Shown piece by piece: positions 18,427 to 27,349 of a stretch of 64,000 bases of DNA (position 1 is the first letter of the stretch; the number at the start of each line of letters is the position of its first letter). The stretch covers positions 1 to 64,000 of the forward strand of contig JANQNE010000009.1 of NCBI GenBank assembly GCA_028279725.1, given 5' to 3'. A model generated the notes under the pieces. It ran no database searches. It saw only the letters and a program-made list of their open reading frames with translations, and was not told the origin of the DNA. Position numbers and translations under genes: made by a program. Source of the DNA: Candidatus Nanoarchaeia archaeon (GTDB lineage: Archaea; Nanobdellota; Nanobdellia; Woesearchaeales; JANQNE01).

Positions 18427-19704
18427 TTACTTAGACTTAATCACTTTCTTTCCAGCCATATAAGGCTGAAGAACTTTCGGTATCTTCACACTTCCATCTT
18501 TCTGCTGAAAATTCTCAAGTATAGCAACTAATGCTCTTGAAGTTGCTATTGCTGTATTGTTCAATGTATGCACTAATTTCTTCTCTTTTCCTTCATTAAA
18601 CTTGATGTTCAGTCTTCTTGCCTGATAGTCTGTACAATTAGAACATGAACATGCTTCCTTATACTCTCCCTGCCTCGGCATCCATACTTCAAGATCAAAT
18701 TTCTTTGCTGCTATTATGCCAAGATCACCTGTACATATATTCACAACCCTGTAAGGCAGTTCTAATCCTTTAAACATCTCTTCTGAATTTTTTATAAGCT
18801 CTTCATGAAACTTCCATGAATCCTCTGGCTTGCAGTAGATAAACTGCTCTATCTTCCAGAACTGATGAACCCTAAACAATCCTTTTGTATCAACACCATG
18901 TGATCCTATCTCTTTCCTGAAACAAGGACTGTATCCCACATATTTGATCGGAAGATCTTTTTCATCTATAACTTCACCCATATGCAGAGCTGCAAGAGGA
19001 TGTTCAGCTGTAGCGATCATGTAAAGATCATCATCTTCTATCTTATACATAACATTCTCAAAATCAGAAAGATCCACACATCCTTCATACGCTTCCTTCT
19101 TAAGCATAAGTGGTGGAATGATAAAATTATATCCTTTCTTTGTCATAAAATCAACAGCATAATTCACCAAAGCCTGATTAAGCATAGCAAGGTCTCCTAT
19201 CATGTAATAGAACCCTGCACCGCTTACCTCAGCAGCTTTCTTAAAATCAGCAACACCCAGATTTTCAGCTAACTCCCCATGGCTTATAAGCTCAAAATCC
19301 TTTTTCTCGATCTTGCCGACTTTTCTTTCTTCAACATTCTCAGAATCATCTTTCCCATAAGGAACGCTTTCATGCATGATGTTAGGAAGTCTCATCAGTC
19401 CTGAAAATATCTCAGACTTAAGCTTGTTCTGCTTTTCTTCAATCTCTTTTATCTTCTCAGGAATCTCTTTTGCTTCCTTCATAATCTTAGAAGCATCTTT
19501 TCCTTCCTTCTTCAGTTTGCTTATATCTTTGCTGACTTCATTCCTTCTGTGTCTTAATTTTTCAGTTTCCTGAAGCAGTTTCCTGTATTCTTCATCCTTC
19601 TTCCTTACAGTATCTACTAACTTTATCTTCTCTTTATCCTTCCTTTTCTCAAGATCCTTCTTAAGGATCTCAGGATTCTCCCTTATTAGCTTTATATCCT
19701 GCAT
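18427..19704 (-). CDS. serS: Seryl-tRNA synthetase
   Basis: 425 residues from ATG 19704, preferred over the GTG at 19713 because GGTGG lies directly ahead. An N-terminal coiled-coil arm (residues about 25-105) grips the long variable arm of tRNA-Ser. The class II core shows motif 2 (PCFRKEIGSHGVDTKGLFRVHQ region) and motif 3 (NTAIATSRALVAILENFQ region). A CSCSNCTDYQARR stretch is typical of the common SerRS type rather than the rare methanogen type. First gene of the run leading into orc1/cdc6. Confidence 0.96.
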   Translation of the reverse strand: MQDIKLIRENPEILKKDLEKRKDKEKIKLVDTVRKKDEEYRKLLQETEKLRHRRNEVSKDISKLKKEGKDASKIMKEAKEIPEKIKEIEEKQNKLKSEIFSGLMRLPNIMHESVPYGKDDSENVEERKVGKIEKKDFELISHGELAENLGVADFKKAAEVSGAGFYYMIGDLAMLNQALVNYAVDFMTKKGYNFIIPPLMLKKEAYEGCVDLSDFENVMYKIEDDDLYMIATAEHPLAALHMGEVIDEKDLPIKYVGYSPCFRKEIGSHGVDTKGLFRVHQFWKIEQFIYCKPEDSWKFHEELIKNSEEMFKGLELPYRVVNICTGDLGIIAAKKFDLEVWMPRQGEYKEACSCSNCTDYQARRLNIKFNEGKEKKLVHTLNNTAIATSRALVAILENFQQKDGSVKIPKVLQPYMAGKKVIKSK

Positions 19705-19751
19705 ATCAACCACCGAAATCGAATGTAGTATTTAAAGTTTATTCTACAATA

Positions 19752-19843
19752 TGCATAGCACCAGGCGAAGTCCGCAAATAAACATCTGGACCAAATAAAT
19801 CTAAATAACATCAAAAACAGAAGCTGACGAAGCGTACTATGCT
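19752..19843. repeat. Dispersed 92-bp element, copy B
   Basis: Shares with 9641-9733 the blocks CCAGGCGAAGTCC and CTGACGAAGCG at the same spacing from each end. Ends GCATAG and CTATGC are inverted repeats, so the end stems differ in sequence between copies but keep pairing. It lies between the serS start and the end of the Lrp-like gene. Confidence 0.5.
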
Positions 19844-20417
19844 ACTCCACAAATATCCAGTCATCAAGCCATGTATCTTTTATTTTCCCTTTATCTGTAT
19901 TGAACCTTGGCAGATAATTGTGGTGCAGCCTTATGGGTATGTTTATCCTCATGGTTATCACTTCAGTTATAGCATCTTCTCCAAGATTCTTCTTAAGGTT
20001 TGGGATTATCTTTCCGTTAAAGCTTTCAACCAGCTCAGGCTCTGACTTAGCATCTACTATCGTCATCAGCGCTAACCTGCCGTCTTTCTCTCCTATAAAA
20101 CTTTCAGAGATATGCTCAGCACTGAACGCAAGAAGCTCCTTATCATTTTCAAGCTTGCTCAAAAAAACCTCTCTCGTCAGCCCGATCTTGAATTTTATTA
20201 TATATAGCTCCCTTGCCTTAAAAATATTGGTTCCCTCTTCCTGATGGTTCACAGATGTATAATACCTTATCAGGTCCTCTTCCTCAAGCTTTTTCCTCTT
20301 TCTGTTGACACTCATCACAGGAACTCCTGTCCTCTTTGATATCTGATTGTCGCTTATCCTGGGATTTCTTATCAACTCTCTTACGATTTTGAACTCTTGT
20401 TTATCAAATTTTATCAT
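19842..20417 (-). CDS. Lrp/AsnC-like transcription regulator
   Basis: 191 residues from ATG 20417, chosen over the GTG nine bases upstream because AGGTGG precedes it. The N-terminal winged HTH reads FKIVRELIRNPRISDNQISKRTGVPVMSVNRKRKKLEEEDLI, the AsnC-type pattern. The C-terminal 120 residues are alpha/beta and could be a ligand-binding or oligomerisation domain, but are not a clear RAM domain. It is divergent from the two plus-strand genes at 20508-21547. A TATCTG...CAGATA inverted repeat in the promoter gap may be its operator. Target and ligand unknown. Confidence 0.8.
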   Translation of the reverse strand: MIKFDKQEFKIVRELIRNPRISDNQISKRTGVPVMSVNRKRKKLEEEDLIRYYTSVNHQEEGTNIFKARELYIIKFKIGLTREVFLSKLENDKELLAFSAEHISESFIGEKDGRLALMTIVDAKSEPELVESFNGKIIPNLKKNLGEDAITEVITMRINIPIRLHHNYLPRFNTDKGKIKDTWLDDWIFVE

Positions 20418-20427
20418 AAAAACCACC

Positions 20428-20451
20428 TATCTGTTACATTTATACCAGATA
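20428..20451. promoter_or_regulatory. Operator-like inverted repeat in divergent promoter
   Basis: TATCTG and CAGATA flank a 12-base AT-rich spacer that contains a TATA-like ATTTATA, just upstream of the Lrp-like gene. A second TATA element CTATATAAA (about 20462-20470) faces the opposite genes. Confidence 0.4.
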
Positions 20452-20507
20452 AACATGAAAAACTATATAAATGTTACTATCTTAAAAACTATGGGAATGA
20501 GAATTCT

Positions 20508-20678
20508 GTGAAGTTGGGGGAACAGGTAAGACAAATGCTTAGACAACTAGACCCGAAAAAAAAGATATTTCAGCTAGAATCTGATATTTTCTTTAACATA
20601 GATGCAGATATAATCAGAAAGCATAGGAAGAGTCTCTATTATAACAGAAGGAATAGTGACTACAAATGGATCAACTAG
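20508..20678 (+). CDS. Small hypothetical protein
   Basis: 56 residues if started at GTG 20508, which fits a TATA box at 20462-20470. An upstream start at 20397 would run back through the promoter and the Lrp-like gene's own start, so it is less likely. The product is basic, begins with a GEQVRQMLRQLDPKKK helix and ends KSLYYNRRNSDYKWIN. No family recognised. It overlaps the next gene by 13 bases, so the pair is probably co-translated. Confidence 0.5.
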   Translation: MKLGEQVRQMLRQLDPKKKIFQLESDIFFNIDADIIRKHRKSLYYNRRNSDYKWIN

Positions 20679-21547
20679 AAGAGAAGACTAAAACATTATT
20701 TGAAGATTATTTTGCATCTGCAAGGGAAAATTCTTTAGCTTTTGGTATTTCAGCATCCAAATTATGTTCTAAACTTGAAAAATTTAACAGGAGTGTCCCT
20801 GAAAGCAGATTGGAAAATCTTATCCATATCGATTTCAAGAGAGATGAAAAAGATACAACACCAGATGAGCTTACTCTAAACAAGACATCTTCCTATGAAG
20901 GTATCGAGATATCCATGAACAGGAAATATAATGCAGGCTATTCATTAGCAGCTATTGGAGGTTTGATAAAAGAAGGAGACTATTATGTCACCATATCATC
21001 AAGCGAGATAGCAAGAAACGATCATTCAGGGATATACGATCTTTCCATAAATATAAGAAACAACAAGACAGGAAAGATTGTTAATGTAGATGAAAAATAC
21101 GCTATGAAAAACAGGCTGATGAACGGCAGGCTTGTAGGAAAATTCCTCAGCGATCTTAAAGACTATCTTCATCTCTCTCCTGAGATAGATGAAGAAGAGA
21201 TAAGGGCTATGATACAGGAAGATGAACGCTGCTGTGATGTTTATTTCGCAGACACCAGTAAAAGAGAGATTATCGATAACGAATTTGCTCTTGTTCCGGA
21301 AAACAGCGGCTTCAAGATATGGTATGGTAAAGGCCTGCCATGGGAAAGAGAGATCTATTACCCGGATTCCTTTAATATGATAACAGGAAAAGATGCAAAA
21401 ACATTTGAAGGGTTGTATGAAGAGGATGTCTATAACATACTCTACCACAAAGGAGATATCCAGAACAAATTAGATATCTGCATGATAATATTCGAGAACA
21501 AGAAGAAACTAGAACAGATATATCCTGTCAGCAAAGTTACAGTATGA
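20666..21547 (+). CDS. Hypothetical protein of 293 residues
   Basis: Soluble mixed alpha/beta protein with no signal or membrane segment and no recognised motif. It has an N-terminal helical part (residues 1-60), a strand-rich middle with GYSLAAIGGLIKEGDYYVTIS, and a final acidic portion. It starts inside the end of the small upstream gene and is divergent from the Lrp-like regulator, which may control it. Its 3' end overlaps the convergent PIN-ATPase-KH gene by 11 bases. No function can be assigned. Confidence 0.75.
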   Translation: MDQLEEKTKTLFEDYFASARENSLAFGISASKLCSKLEKFNRSVPESRLENLIHIDFKRDEKDTTPDELTLNKTSSYEGIEISMNRKYNAGYSLAAIGGLIKEGDYYVTISSSEIARNDHSGIYDLSINIRNNKTGKIVNVDEKYAMKNRLMNGRLVGKFLSDLKDYLHLSPEIDEEEIRAMIQEDERCCDVYFADTSKREIIDNEFALVPENSGFKIWYGKGLPWEREIYYPDSFNMITGKDAKTFEGLYEEDVYNILYHKGDIQNKLDICMIIFENKKKLEQIYPVSKVTV

Positions 21548-23366
21548 TCTTTATATCTTGTTTTGTGTTAAGCGCTTCTGCCAGGTACTTCCCCATCTGG
21601 CTGGACTTATGCACTTTTATATTTCCGCTCTTTCCTGCTTTTGCAGTCATAAGATACTCATCATTCACATAAACATCAACATCTTTGTTCTTCATCTTAG
21701 CTCCCAGATATATGACAACAGCCTTCTTTGTTATCTCAGCATCATACTTTACCTGCTCCCCATCTACTTGCTTTTTCACACTGTCATCAGATCCTTTTTC
21801 CTGCACATCAATGTGTATACCTAAAGCTTCCTCTATCTTCTCTATATTTTTTCCCTGCTTTCCGATTATCCTAGCGACATCTCTTGGAGGAACTTTAACG
21901 ACACAGCTGTTATTAGAAGTTATCTTAACATCAACATCATCTGAATATCTTCCAAACTCTCTCTTTATTGAATCCGCAGCCAGCTTATCAGCTCCTGATT
22001 CCTCTTTCTTCTCGCTTACTGGCACAACAACAGTCTGCTCTCCGTAAGAATATATCTCATAGATCAGTTTCCCGGATTCAAAGTCCATCACAGTCACAAC
22101 AGGTCTTGCAAGATCAGCTTCAGTCATTCCGCTAGGCACTTTCACAGTCATCTCTAAGCTCAAAACTTTTCCTATTGCTCCGTTCTTGATAAAGACAACA
22201 GTATCGACTATCTGAGGTATTACACCCATCTCAACCCTTCCTAAAAATCTCTGTATAGCATCTATAGGATTTGTCGCATGCACTATTCCAACCATACCGA
22301 CACCAGCTAACCTCATGTCTGCAAACAGCTTAAAGTCATCAGTATTTCTCATCTCATCAAAGATAGTATAATCAGGTCTTGATAATAACAATATATCATG
22401 TATCTCCTGTGCATCCCCATGCGATATTGCATACTGAGTTATATTCTCAGGCAATAACAGGTCTCTTGGAGCTTCAACAGTCTTGACAGTCTTCTCTCTC
22501 ATAGAATAGAAAACACCCAATGCCTGAGCAAAAGTGCTTTTTCCCATTCCAGGGCTTCCTGCAACAAGTATTCCTTCTGCCTGCTCTGCAACTCTCATAA
22601 AAAGTTTCTCAGACATATCATAATCATCAATGTTAAGCTGCTTTACAGGCCTCACTGCAGTTATCTCCCATCCGTCTGCAAAAGGAGGCTTGCATATGAC
22701 AATCCTGTATCTTCCTAACTGTATAATTGTAGACCCAGGCCTTTCAATCTCAATAAATCCATCTCTTCTCATCTTCGCTTCCTCGATGATCTCTCTTCCG
22801 ATCGCCTGTATCTCATCCTGTGTTATAGCTTTCTTCCTTAACTCGACAAACTGCCACTCTCCAGGTCTTCCTTTCTTTGCATAAGGTGTAGTCTCCTCCC
22901 TAAGATGCACGCTCATCGTAGTTTCATCAAAAAAATCTTCCAGCTTTATCTTCTTAGCCTTAACTTCCTGTTTTACAAATATTAACTTGATACCTTTTGC
23001 TTCAGCAACCTTTGCCTGTACTTTGTCAGCTGTTATCAGTGTAGCGTCCTCAGCCCAGGCAAGCTCTCTTATCATAGAGTCTATCTCACCAAGACCAGCA
23101 TGCTTTATCTCGACAGCTCTTGGTTTCTCTCCAGCAAACCTTATCTGCAATGCTCCTTCATCAGAAAGCTCCTTAAGCTTCTTTATCTCATCAAGGCCCA
23201 TATAGCCTATAGATTTGTTCTCATTAGCCTGATGCTCAAGCTCTGCAACCACAGCCTCATGTATTATAACTTCACCTAATTTGATCTCTTTCTTCTCTAT
23301 CTTTTCAGAAACAACCCCTTCTATAATAACAGAAGTATCTGGTATTAATTTCTCTATCCGTTCCAT
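21537..23366 (-). CDS. PIN-ATPase-KH protein (COG1855 type)
   Basis: 609 residues in the standard archaeal order: PIN nuclease domain (about 1-145, opening IPDTSVIIEG), then a VirB11/PilT-like ATPase with Walker A GSPGMGKST (about 268-276), a DYTIFDEMR Walker B region and an RPVVTVMDFESG segment. Near residues 490-525 is a KH domain with IIGKQGKNIEKIE. The combination suggests an ATP-driven RNA-binding nuclease in RNA processing or decay; the target is unknown. The strong conservation suggests a housekeeping role. It lies 19 bases after the transglutaminase gene. Confidence 0.93.
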   Translation of the reverse strand: MERIEKLIPDTSVIIEGVVSEKIEKKEIKLGEVIIHEAVVAELEHQANENKSIGYMGLDEIKKLKELSDEGALQIRFAGEKPRAVEIKHAGLGEIDSMIRELAWAEDATLITADKVQAKVAEAKGIKLIFVKQEVKAKKIKLEDFFDETTMSVHLREETTPYAKKGRPGEWQFVELRKKAITQDEIQAIGREIIEEAKMRRDGFIEIERPGSTIIQLGRYRIVICKPPFADGWEITAVRPVKQLNIDDYDMSEKLFMRVAEQAEGILVAGSPGMGKSTFAQALGVFYSMREKTVKTVEAPRDLLLPENITQYAISHGDAQEIHDILLLSRPDYTIFDEMRNTDDFKLFADMRLAGVGMVGIVHATNPIDAIQRFLGRVEMGVIPQIVDTVVFIKNGAIGKVLSLEMTVKVPSGMTEADLARPVVTVMDFESGKLIYEIYSYGEQTVVVPVSEKKEESGADKLAADSIKREFGRYSDDVDVKITSNNSCVVKVPPRDVARIIGKQGKNIEKIEEALGIHIDVQEKGSDDSVKKQVDGEQVKYDAEITKKAVVIYLGAKMKNKDVDVYVNDEYLMTAKAGKSGNIKVHKSSQMGKYLAEALNTKQDIKIIL

Positions 23367-23385
23367 AATGCTCTAGAATGCTTGT

Positions 23386-25395
23386 TCATTTAAATATTTT
23401 ACTGAATACTCTTCTAAAGAAAAACTCAACATCATTCATCCAAAGCTTGACCTTGTCGAAGAACTTTGTTGCAATGACTTCTATCACAAAATCTTCATCA
23501 ACACTGTATCTGTTGTTCCTCTCATCCTCATACACTATCTTGACATTAAGATCATTCTCTCCTCCGCCAAGCATATCAGCATTCAGATTGACGACAAACT
23601 CTTCGCTGTTGTTAAGCTCATCTATCATCCATTCCTGAGGTATCCCGTTATGTGAAACACTGACGACAATATCCTTCGGATTTGAGAAAGAAAGCTTATC
23701 TATTATAAAACTTACAGAAAACTCCTGTCCGTATTCAACATTGTGAGGATGCTCAAGCTCATCTATCTTTATCAAAGGCTCATCCAGCACTTTATATTTC
23801 AGATATGCTGCTTTTGATATGTCCTTGTTCTTTGCAGTTACAGCAAGTTCCCTGTTCCCTACTTCTTCAGGTTTCTTTGTAAATGTTAACGCTTTCTCCT
23901 GAGAGATTCCAAGATCTATCTTCTGGCAGTCATCAGAAACACACACATTAAGATCATCCATAAGGACATTTCCTTTATTAGTTACAGCACAAAGCACAGT
24001 TATCTCTTCTTCCATATAATAATCTTCACCACTGTCCAGAACACAGCTAAGATCTACTTCTCTTGAATAGGTTTTCTTCTCTTCTTCGCTTATAAGGTCC
24101 AGAGCATCATCAATCTCATCCCTGTCATAGAATTTATCTTTTACACTTGAGCTGAACTCAGCCTCTCCTGAATTATTTCTTGGAGTATAAGCTTTTATAG
24201 GAAAAGTATAGATAAAGCCAGGATCAAAATCACCATCAAGCTTTATTATCCAGTGCAGTTTCTTCTTTTCATAAGGCTTCAGCAAAACCTGTTTCCTCTC
24301 ATCGCCTATCACTTTTATCTCATCAACCTTAGCCAGTGCAAACTCCTCAGCAACATAATAATCCTTCAGATTCTTAACCTCTACTTCAACAAGATTATAG
24401 CTTCCGAACCCCACATTATCTTTCAATATATCTACATCTGCATCAACTACATTTCCATAATGCCCTTTTTTGTCAAGAAGCTCTACTTTGATATCAAGCT
24501 CGCTCGCATCAAGATCTATGTTTCTTCCTCTCCATTCATAATGTGTTGCACTCTCATCAGAATCCAATGCTTCCTTAAGCACTATATGTGTTGCATCAAC
24601 ATACCCAAACTCTCCGTAAGTTATGTCAAAAGCAACCCAGCCATAACCAGGAAAATAGACTTCAGTCCATGCATGAGGTCCCCAGTCATTCATGTCATTC
24701 CAGTTTGTATATGCCATTCCGCTGATATACCTTGCTGGAATCCCCAAGCTTCTTGCCATCGCAACAAATAAGCTTGTTATCTCATCACAGACACCATACC
24801 TGTTCTTCAGTACCCAACTTGATTTCTGGCTTACTTCAGCAGTAAGAGTGTTAAGGCTGTACTCAACATTGCTCTTTATCCAGTTAACCAGTTCAAAAAC
24901 AACAACATAAAGATCATCCTGTCCTGAAGCTATCTCAGACGCCATCTTTATTATCTCAGGATCATCTGCATCTATATTTTCTGTAGATTTAGTATATTTT
25001 TCATAATCTTCATCTAGATCTTGTATGGGGAATTTTATCTTTCCTTTTACTTTCTTAAGATTTACATTATTCTTAAGTTCAGCTTCCATCAAAAAATTGT
25101 ATTCTCCAAGCCCGCTGTCATACCACTTATAGATAACTTCATTCCCCACACTGTCCGGTTCAGGATCATATCTCACATCAAGAACATCCTGGTTCTCTCT
25201 GTCTGAAGGAACAAAAGAAAGGTTTACAGAAGCATACGACACCTTATGTCCTGCTCCTGTCTTGTCTATATCAAAAGTTGATGATATTGTCAGCCTGCTC
25301 TTGACTTCTTCAACATCATAGATAAGATCCTCGTTCAAAGCAAAAGAACTAGCTGCAAATAATATACATATCAAAAAAAGAATTGCTTTTCTCAT
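23386..25395 (-). CDS. Secreted transglutaminase-like protein
   Basis: 669 residues with a signal peptide (MRKAILFLICILF..). A transglutaminase-like core near residues 175-270 has a catalytic Cys in NRYGVCDEI, a His in WGPHAWTEVYFPGYGW and an Asp in AFDITYGE. The rest is beta-rich, probably Ig-like, with two paired cysteines near residues 445-490. No C-terminal membrane anchor is evident. In archaea such proteins are thought to act as extracellular proteases or cross-linkers; the activity here is inferred. It starts one base after the upstream small gene. Confidence 0.85.
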   Translation of the reverse strand: MRKAILFLICILFAASSFALNEDLIYDVEEVKSRLTISSTFDIDKTGAGHKVSYASVNLSFVPSDRENQDVLDVRYDPEPDSVGNEVIYKWYDSGLGEYNFLMEAELKNNVNLKKVKGKIKFPIQDLDEDYEKYTKSTENIDADDPEIIKMASEIASGQDDLYVVVFELVNWIKSNVEYSLNTLTAEVSQKSSWVLKNRYGVCDEITSLFVAMARSLGIPARYISGMAYTNWNDMNDWGPHAWTEVYFPGYGWVAFDITYGEFGYVDATHIVLKEALDSDESATHYEWRGRNIDLDASELDIKVELLDKKGHYGNVVDADVDILKDNVGFGSYNLVEVEVKNLKDYYVAEEFALAKVDEIKVIGDERKQVLLKPYEKKKLHWIIKLDGDFDPGFIYTFPIKAYTPRNNSGEAEFSSSVKDKFYDRDEIDDALDLISEEEKKTYSREVDLSCVLDSGEDYYMEEEITVLCAVTNKGNVLMDDLNVCVSDDCQKIDLGISQEKALTFTKKPEEVGNRELAVTAKNKDISKAAYLKYKVLDEPLIKIDELEHPHNVEYGQEFSVSFIIDKLSFSNPKDIVVSVSHNGIPQEWMIDELNNSEEFVVNLNADMLGGGENDLNVKIVYEDERNNRYSVDEDFVIEVIATKFFDKVKLWMNDVEFFFRRVFSKIFK

Positions 25396-25396
25396 A

Positions 25397-25585
25397 TTAA
25401 GACATCGATTTTAAGATCAATAACGACACTGCTCCAAACAACAACCCTGTAACAAATTCCATTATCCTCTCTTTCATAAGGATATGGTTCTTCTCCCTCT
25501 TGCTCTGTCTTTCAGCCATATGGTGCTTATGCCTTGGTGGATTATCCACAAAAACATGATCAGGCTTTTTTGGTATTTTTACCAT
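25397..25585 (-). CDS. Small single-pass membrane protein
   Basis: 62 residues: a basic, histidine-rich cytoplasmic N-terminus (PPRHKHHMAERQSKREK) and a C-terminal membrane segment FVTGLLFGAVSLLILKS. A TATA-like CTATATTTTA lies close upstream, so it may be leaderless. It directly precedes the transglutaminase gene with a one-base gap. No family recognised. Confidence 0.7.
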   Translation of the reverse strand: MVKIPKKPDHVFVDNPPRHKHHMAERQSKREKNHILMKERIMEFVTGLLFGAVSLLILKSMS

Positions 25586-25634
25586 CCTGGATAAAATATA
25601 GGGTCTTTAGTTTATAAAGTTTACCCTTAAGAAA

Positions 25635-26963
25635 TCAGCCCTCAAACTTCTTGAAAGCTAATACAGTATTATGGCCGTAAAATCCGAAAGAATTGGATAA
25701 TGCAACTCTAACATCTTTATCTCTTGCATTCCTCATTGAATAGTCAAGATCACATTTTCTCATCTCGATCTCCCCAGGTGTAAGTTTTTCCTCATCTCTG
25801 GGATCCAGATAAGGATTAATGTCAGGATTCTCAAGATTCTTTGTTGGATGTACAGCTCCATCCTCTATTGTCTTGACTGTAACAACTGCCTCTAATCCGC
25901 CTGCAGCTCCTAATGTATGCCCGATCATAGACTTGGTTGAGTTAAGAGAAACGTTGTAAGCACCTTCTCCTAATGCTTTCTTGATAGCTAAAGTCTCAGT
26001 AGGATCATTCAGCTGTGTAGAAGTTCCATGAGTATTGATATAATCAACCTGATCAGAATTTATATTTGCTCTTTTCAAAGCATCAGTCATCGCTTTAGAT
26101 GCATACACCCCATCCAGTCTTGGAGCTGTCATCCCATCAGGATTTCCGTCGCATGTTCTTCCATAACCTATTAATTCAGCACGTATCTTTGCTCCTCTTT
26201 TTTTAGCATGTTCAAGCTCCTCCAGTACAAGAACTCCAGAACCTTCTCCGATGACAAAACCGCTCCTGTCTTTATCAAAAGGCCTTGACACAGCAGCTGG
26301 GTCTCCGTTTCTTCTTGAAAGTGCCTTTGCATTTCCAAAACCAGAATAAGTTAGTGAAGCTGCTGACTCTTCCGTTCCCCCACAAAGCATTATCTCAACA
26401 TCACCCATCATGATATCTTTATACCCTTCAATTATACTTGACGCTCCTGAAGAGCATGCAGATGAAACTACAGCTCCCTCTGTTCCATGAAGATGAAGAT
26501 GCTTCGCAATATTCCCTGAAGCAGCATCCTGTATTGTCATCGGAACTACAAAAGGGCTGACCTTGCTCATGCTAAATCTCTGCATCCTTTCTTTCTGCTT
26601 CTCAACTTCTTTTAGTCCGCAAAAGCCCACACCCATCAGCACTCCAGTCCTTTCTCTTGTCTCGTCTGGTCTATAATCTAATATGCCAGAATCTTCAACA
26701 GCCTGGCATGCTGCATCTAAAGCATACTGCGAAAAAGGGCTCATCCTACTTGGAGCTTTTTTTTCAATGCCACACTTTCCTGCATTAAACTTATAATCTT
26801 TGAACAAGGATCCTATCTTAACATCATAATCACTAAGCCAGGGACATATATCTGTAACATCACTTATAGAAGTCTCTCCATTAAGTAGATTATTCCAAAG
26901 CTCATCAACACTCTTTCCCAATGGTGTTGCAGCTCCCAATCCGGTTATTACGACTCTTCTCAT
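25635..26963 (-). CDS. fabF: Beta-ketoacyl-ACP synthase II-like enzyme (FabF family)
   Basis: 442 residues, slightly longer than bacterial FabF. Catalytic Cys170 lies in SSACSSGA, the first His in NTHGTSTQLNDPTE and the second in SMIGHTLGAAGG, so the Cys-His-His triad is intact. A GEGSGVLVLEELEHAKKRGA block is also typical. The family condenses malonyl-ACP with acyl-ACP in fatty-acid or polyketide synthesis. No acyl carrier protein, FabG or FabD gene is nearby, which makes it an orphan here. Its presence in an archaeon suggests transfer from bacteria. It is followed by the tRNA-Ser gene upstream on the same strand. Confidence 0.93.
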   Translation of the reverse strand: MRRVVITGLGAATPLGKSVDELWNNLLNGETSISDVTDICPWLSDYDVKIGSLFKDYKFNAGKCGIEKKAPSRMSPFSQYALDAACQAVEDSGILDYRPDETRERTGVLMGVGFCGLKEVEKQKERMQRFSMSKVSPFVVPMTIQDAASGNIAKHLHLHGTEGAVVSSACSSGASSIIEGYKDIMMGDVEIMLCGGTEESAASLTYSGFGNAKALSRRNGDPAAVSRPFDKDRSGFVIGEGSGVLVLEELEHAKKRGAKIRAELIGYGRTCDGNPDGMTAPRLDGVYASKAMTDALKRANINSDQVDYINTHGTSTQLNDPTETLAIKKALGEGAYNVSLNSTKSMIGHTLGAAGGLEAVVTVKTIEDGAVHPTKNLENPDINPYLDPRDEEKLTPGEIEMRKCDLDYSMRNARDKDVRVALSNSFGFYGHNTVLAFKKFEG

Positions 26964-27008
26964 TTTTAATCAAATCTATCAGAACTCTTTTTTTAGATTA
27001 AAAAAATA

Positions 27009-27159
27009 CGCCCAGACAGGGACTTTCAAGTGCAAGCTTGAAACTCGCACAATTTGAACCCTGATGACCCGAAGGTCACTAGATATTTGGTATTGTAAGT
27101 TTCATATCCACTTACAGTAGATAGCAATCTAGCGCAATACCAGATTATGCGATCTGGGC
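27009..27159 (-). tRNA. tRNA-Ser (GCT) with two introns
   Basis: Acceptor GCCCAGA/TCTGGGC with G discriminator, anticodon stem CTAGA/TCTAG, long variable arm TGACC-TTCG-GGTCA and T stem CAGGG/CCCTG all pair. Anticodon loop TTGCTA (GCT, Ser) is followed by a 37-base intron with a TGTAAGT/ACTTACA hairpin before A38. The T loop TTCAAAT is followed by a second, 30-base intron with stem GTGCGAG/CTTGCAC. Removing both leaves an 84-base class II tRNA. The T-loop intron shares its ends with that of tRNA-Ile. TATA box (CTTTTTAAAG on minus) at 27184-27193. Confidence 0.93.
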
Positions 27160-27214
27160 ATAGTGCTAAAGTGTTATATTATTCTTTAAAAAGTTTTCCT
27201 ATATTTACACAATA

Positions 27215-27222
27215 TTTATAAA
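27215..27222 (+). promoter_or_regulatory. TATA box of initiator tRNA-Met
   Basis: TTTATAAA centred 28 bases before the tRNA 5' end. Confidence 0.6.
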
Positions 27223-27246
27223 TAGCCTAAAATTAACCACATTTAC

Positions 27247-27321
27247 AGCGGGGTAGGGCAGTCAGGAGTGCCCGTCGGGCTCATAACCCGAAGGTCGGTA
27301 GTTCAAATCTACCCCCCGCTA
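27247..27321 (+). tRNA. Initiator tRNA-Met (CAT)
   Basis: Acceptor AGCGGGG/CCCCGCT starts with the A1-U72 pair of archaeal initiators. The anticodon stem TCGGG/CCCGA has the three consecutive G-C pairs that mark initiator tRNA; loop CTCATAA. D stem GGGC/GCCC and T arm GGTAG-TTCAAAT-CTACC are regular. 75 bases, no intron and no encoded CCA. Confidence 0.95.
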
Positions 27322-27349
27322 CTCTTTTATTATGTTGGGGATGTTTTCT

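Noticed and set aside
17355-19841. Replication origin beside orc1/cdc6
   Set aside because: No ORB-like repeats or unusually AT-rich unwinding region were found; the gaps are too short and hold only the dispersed element.
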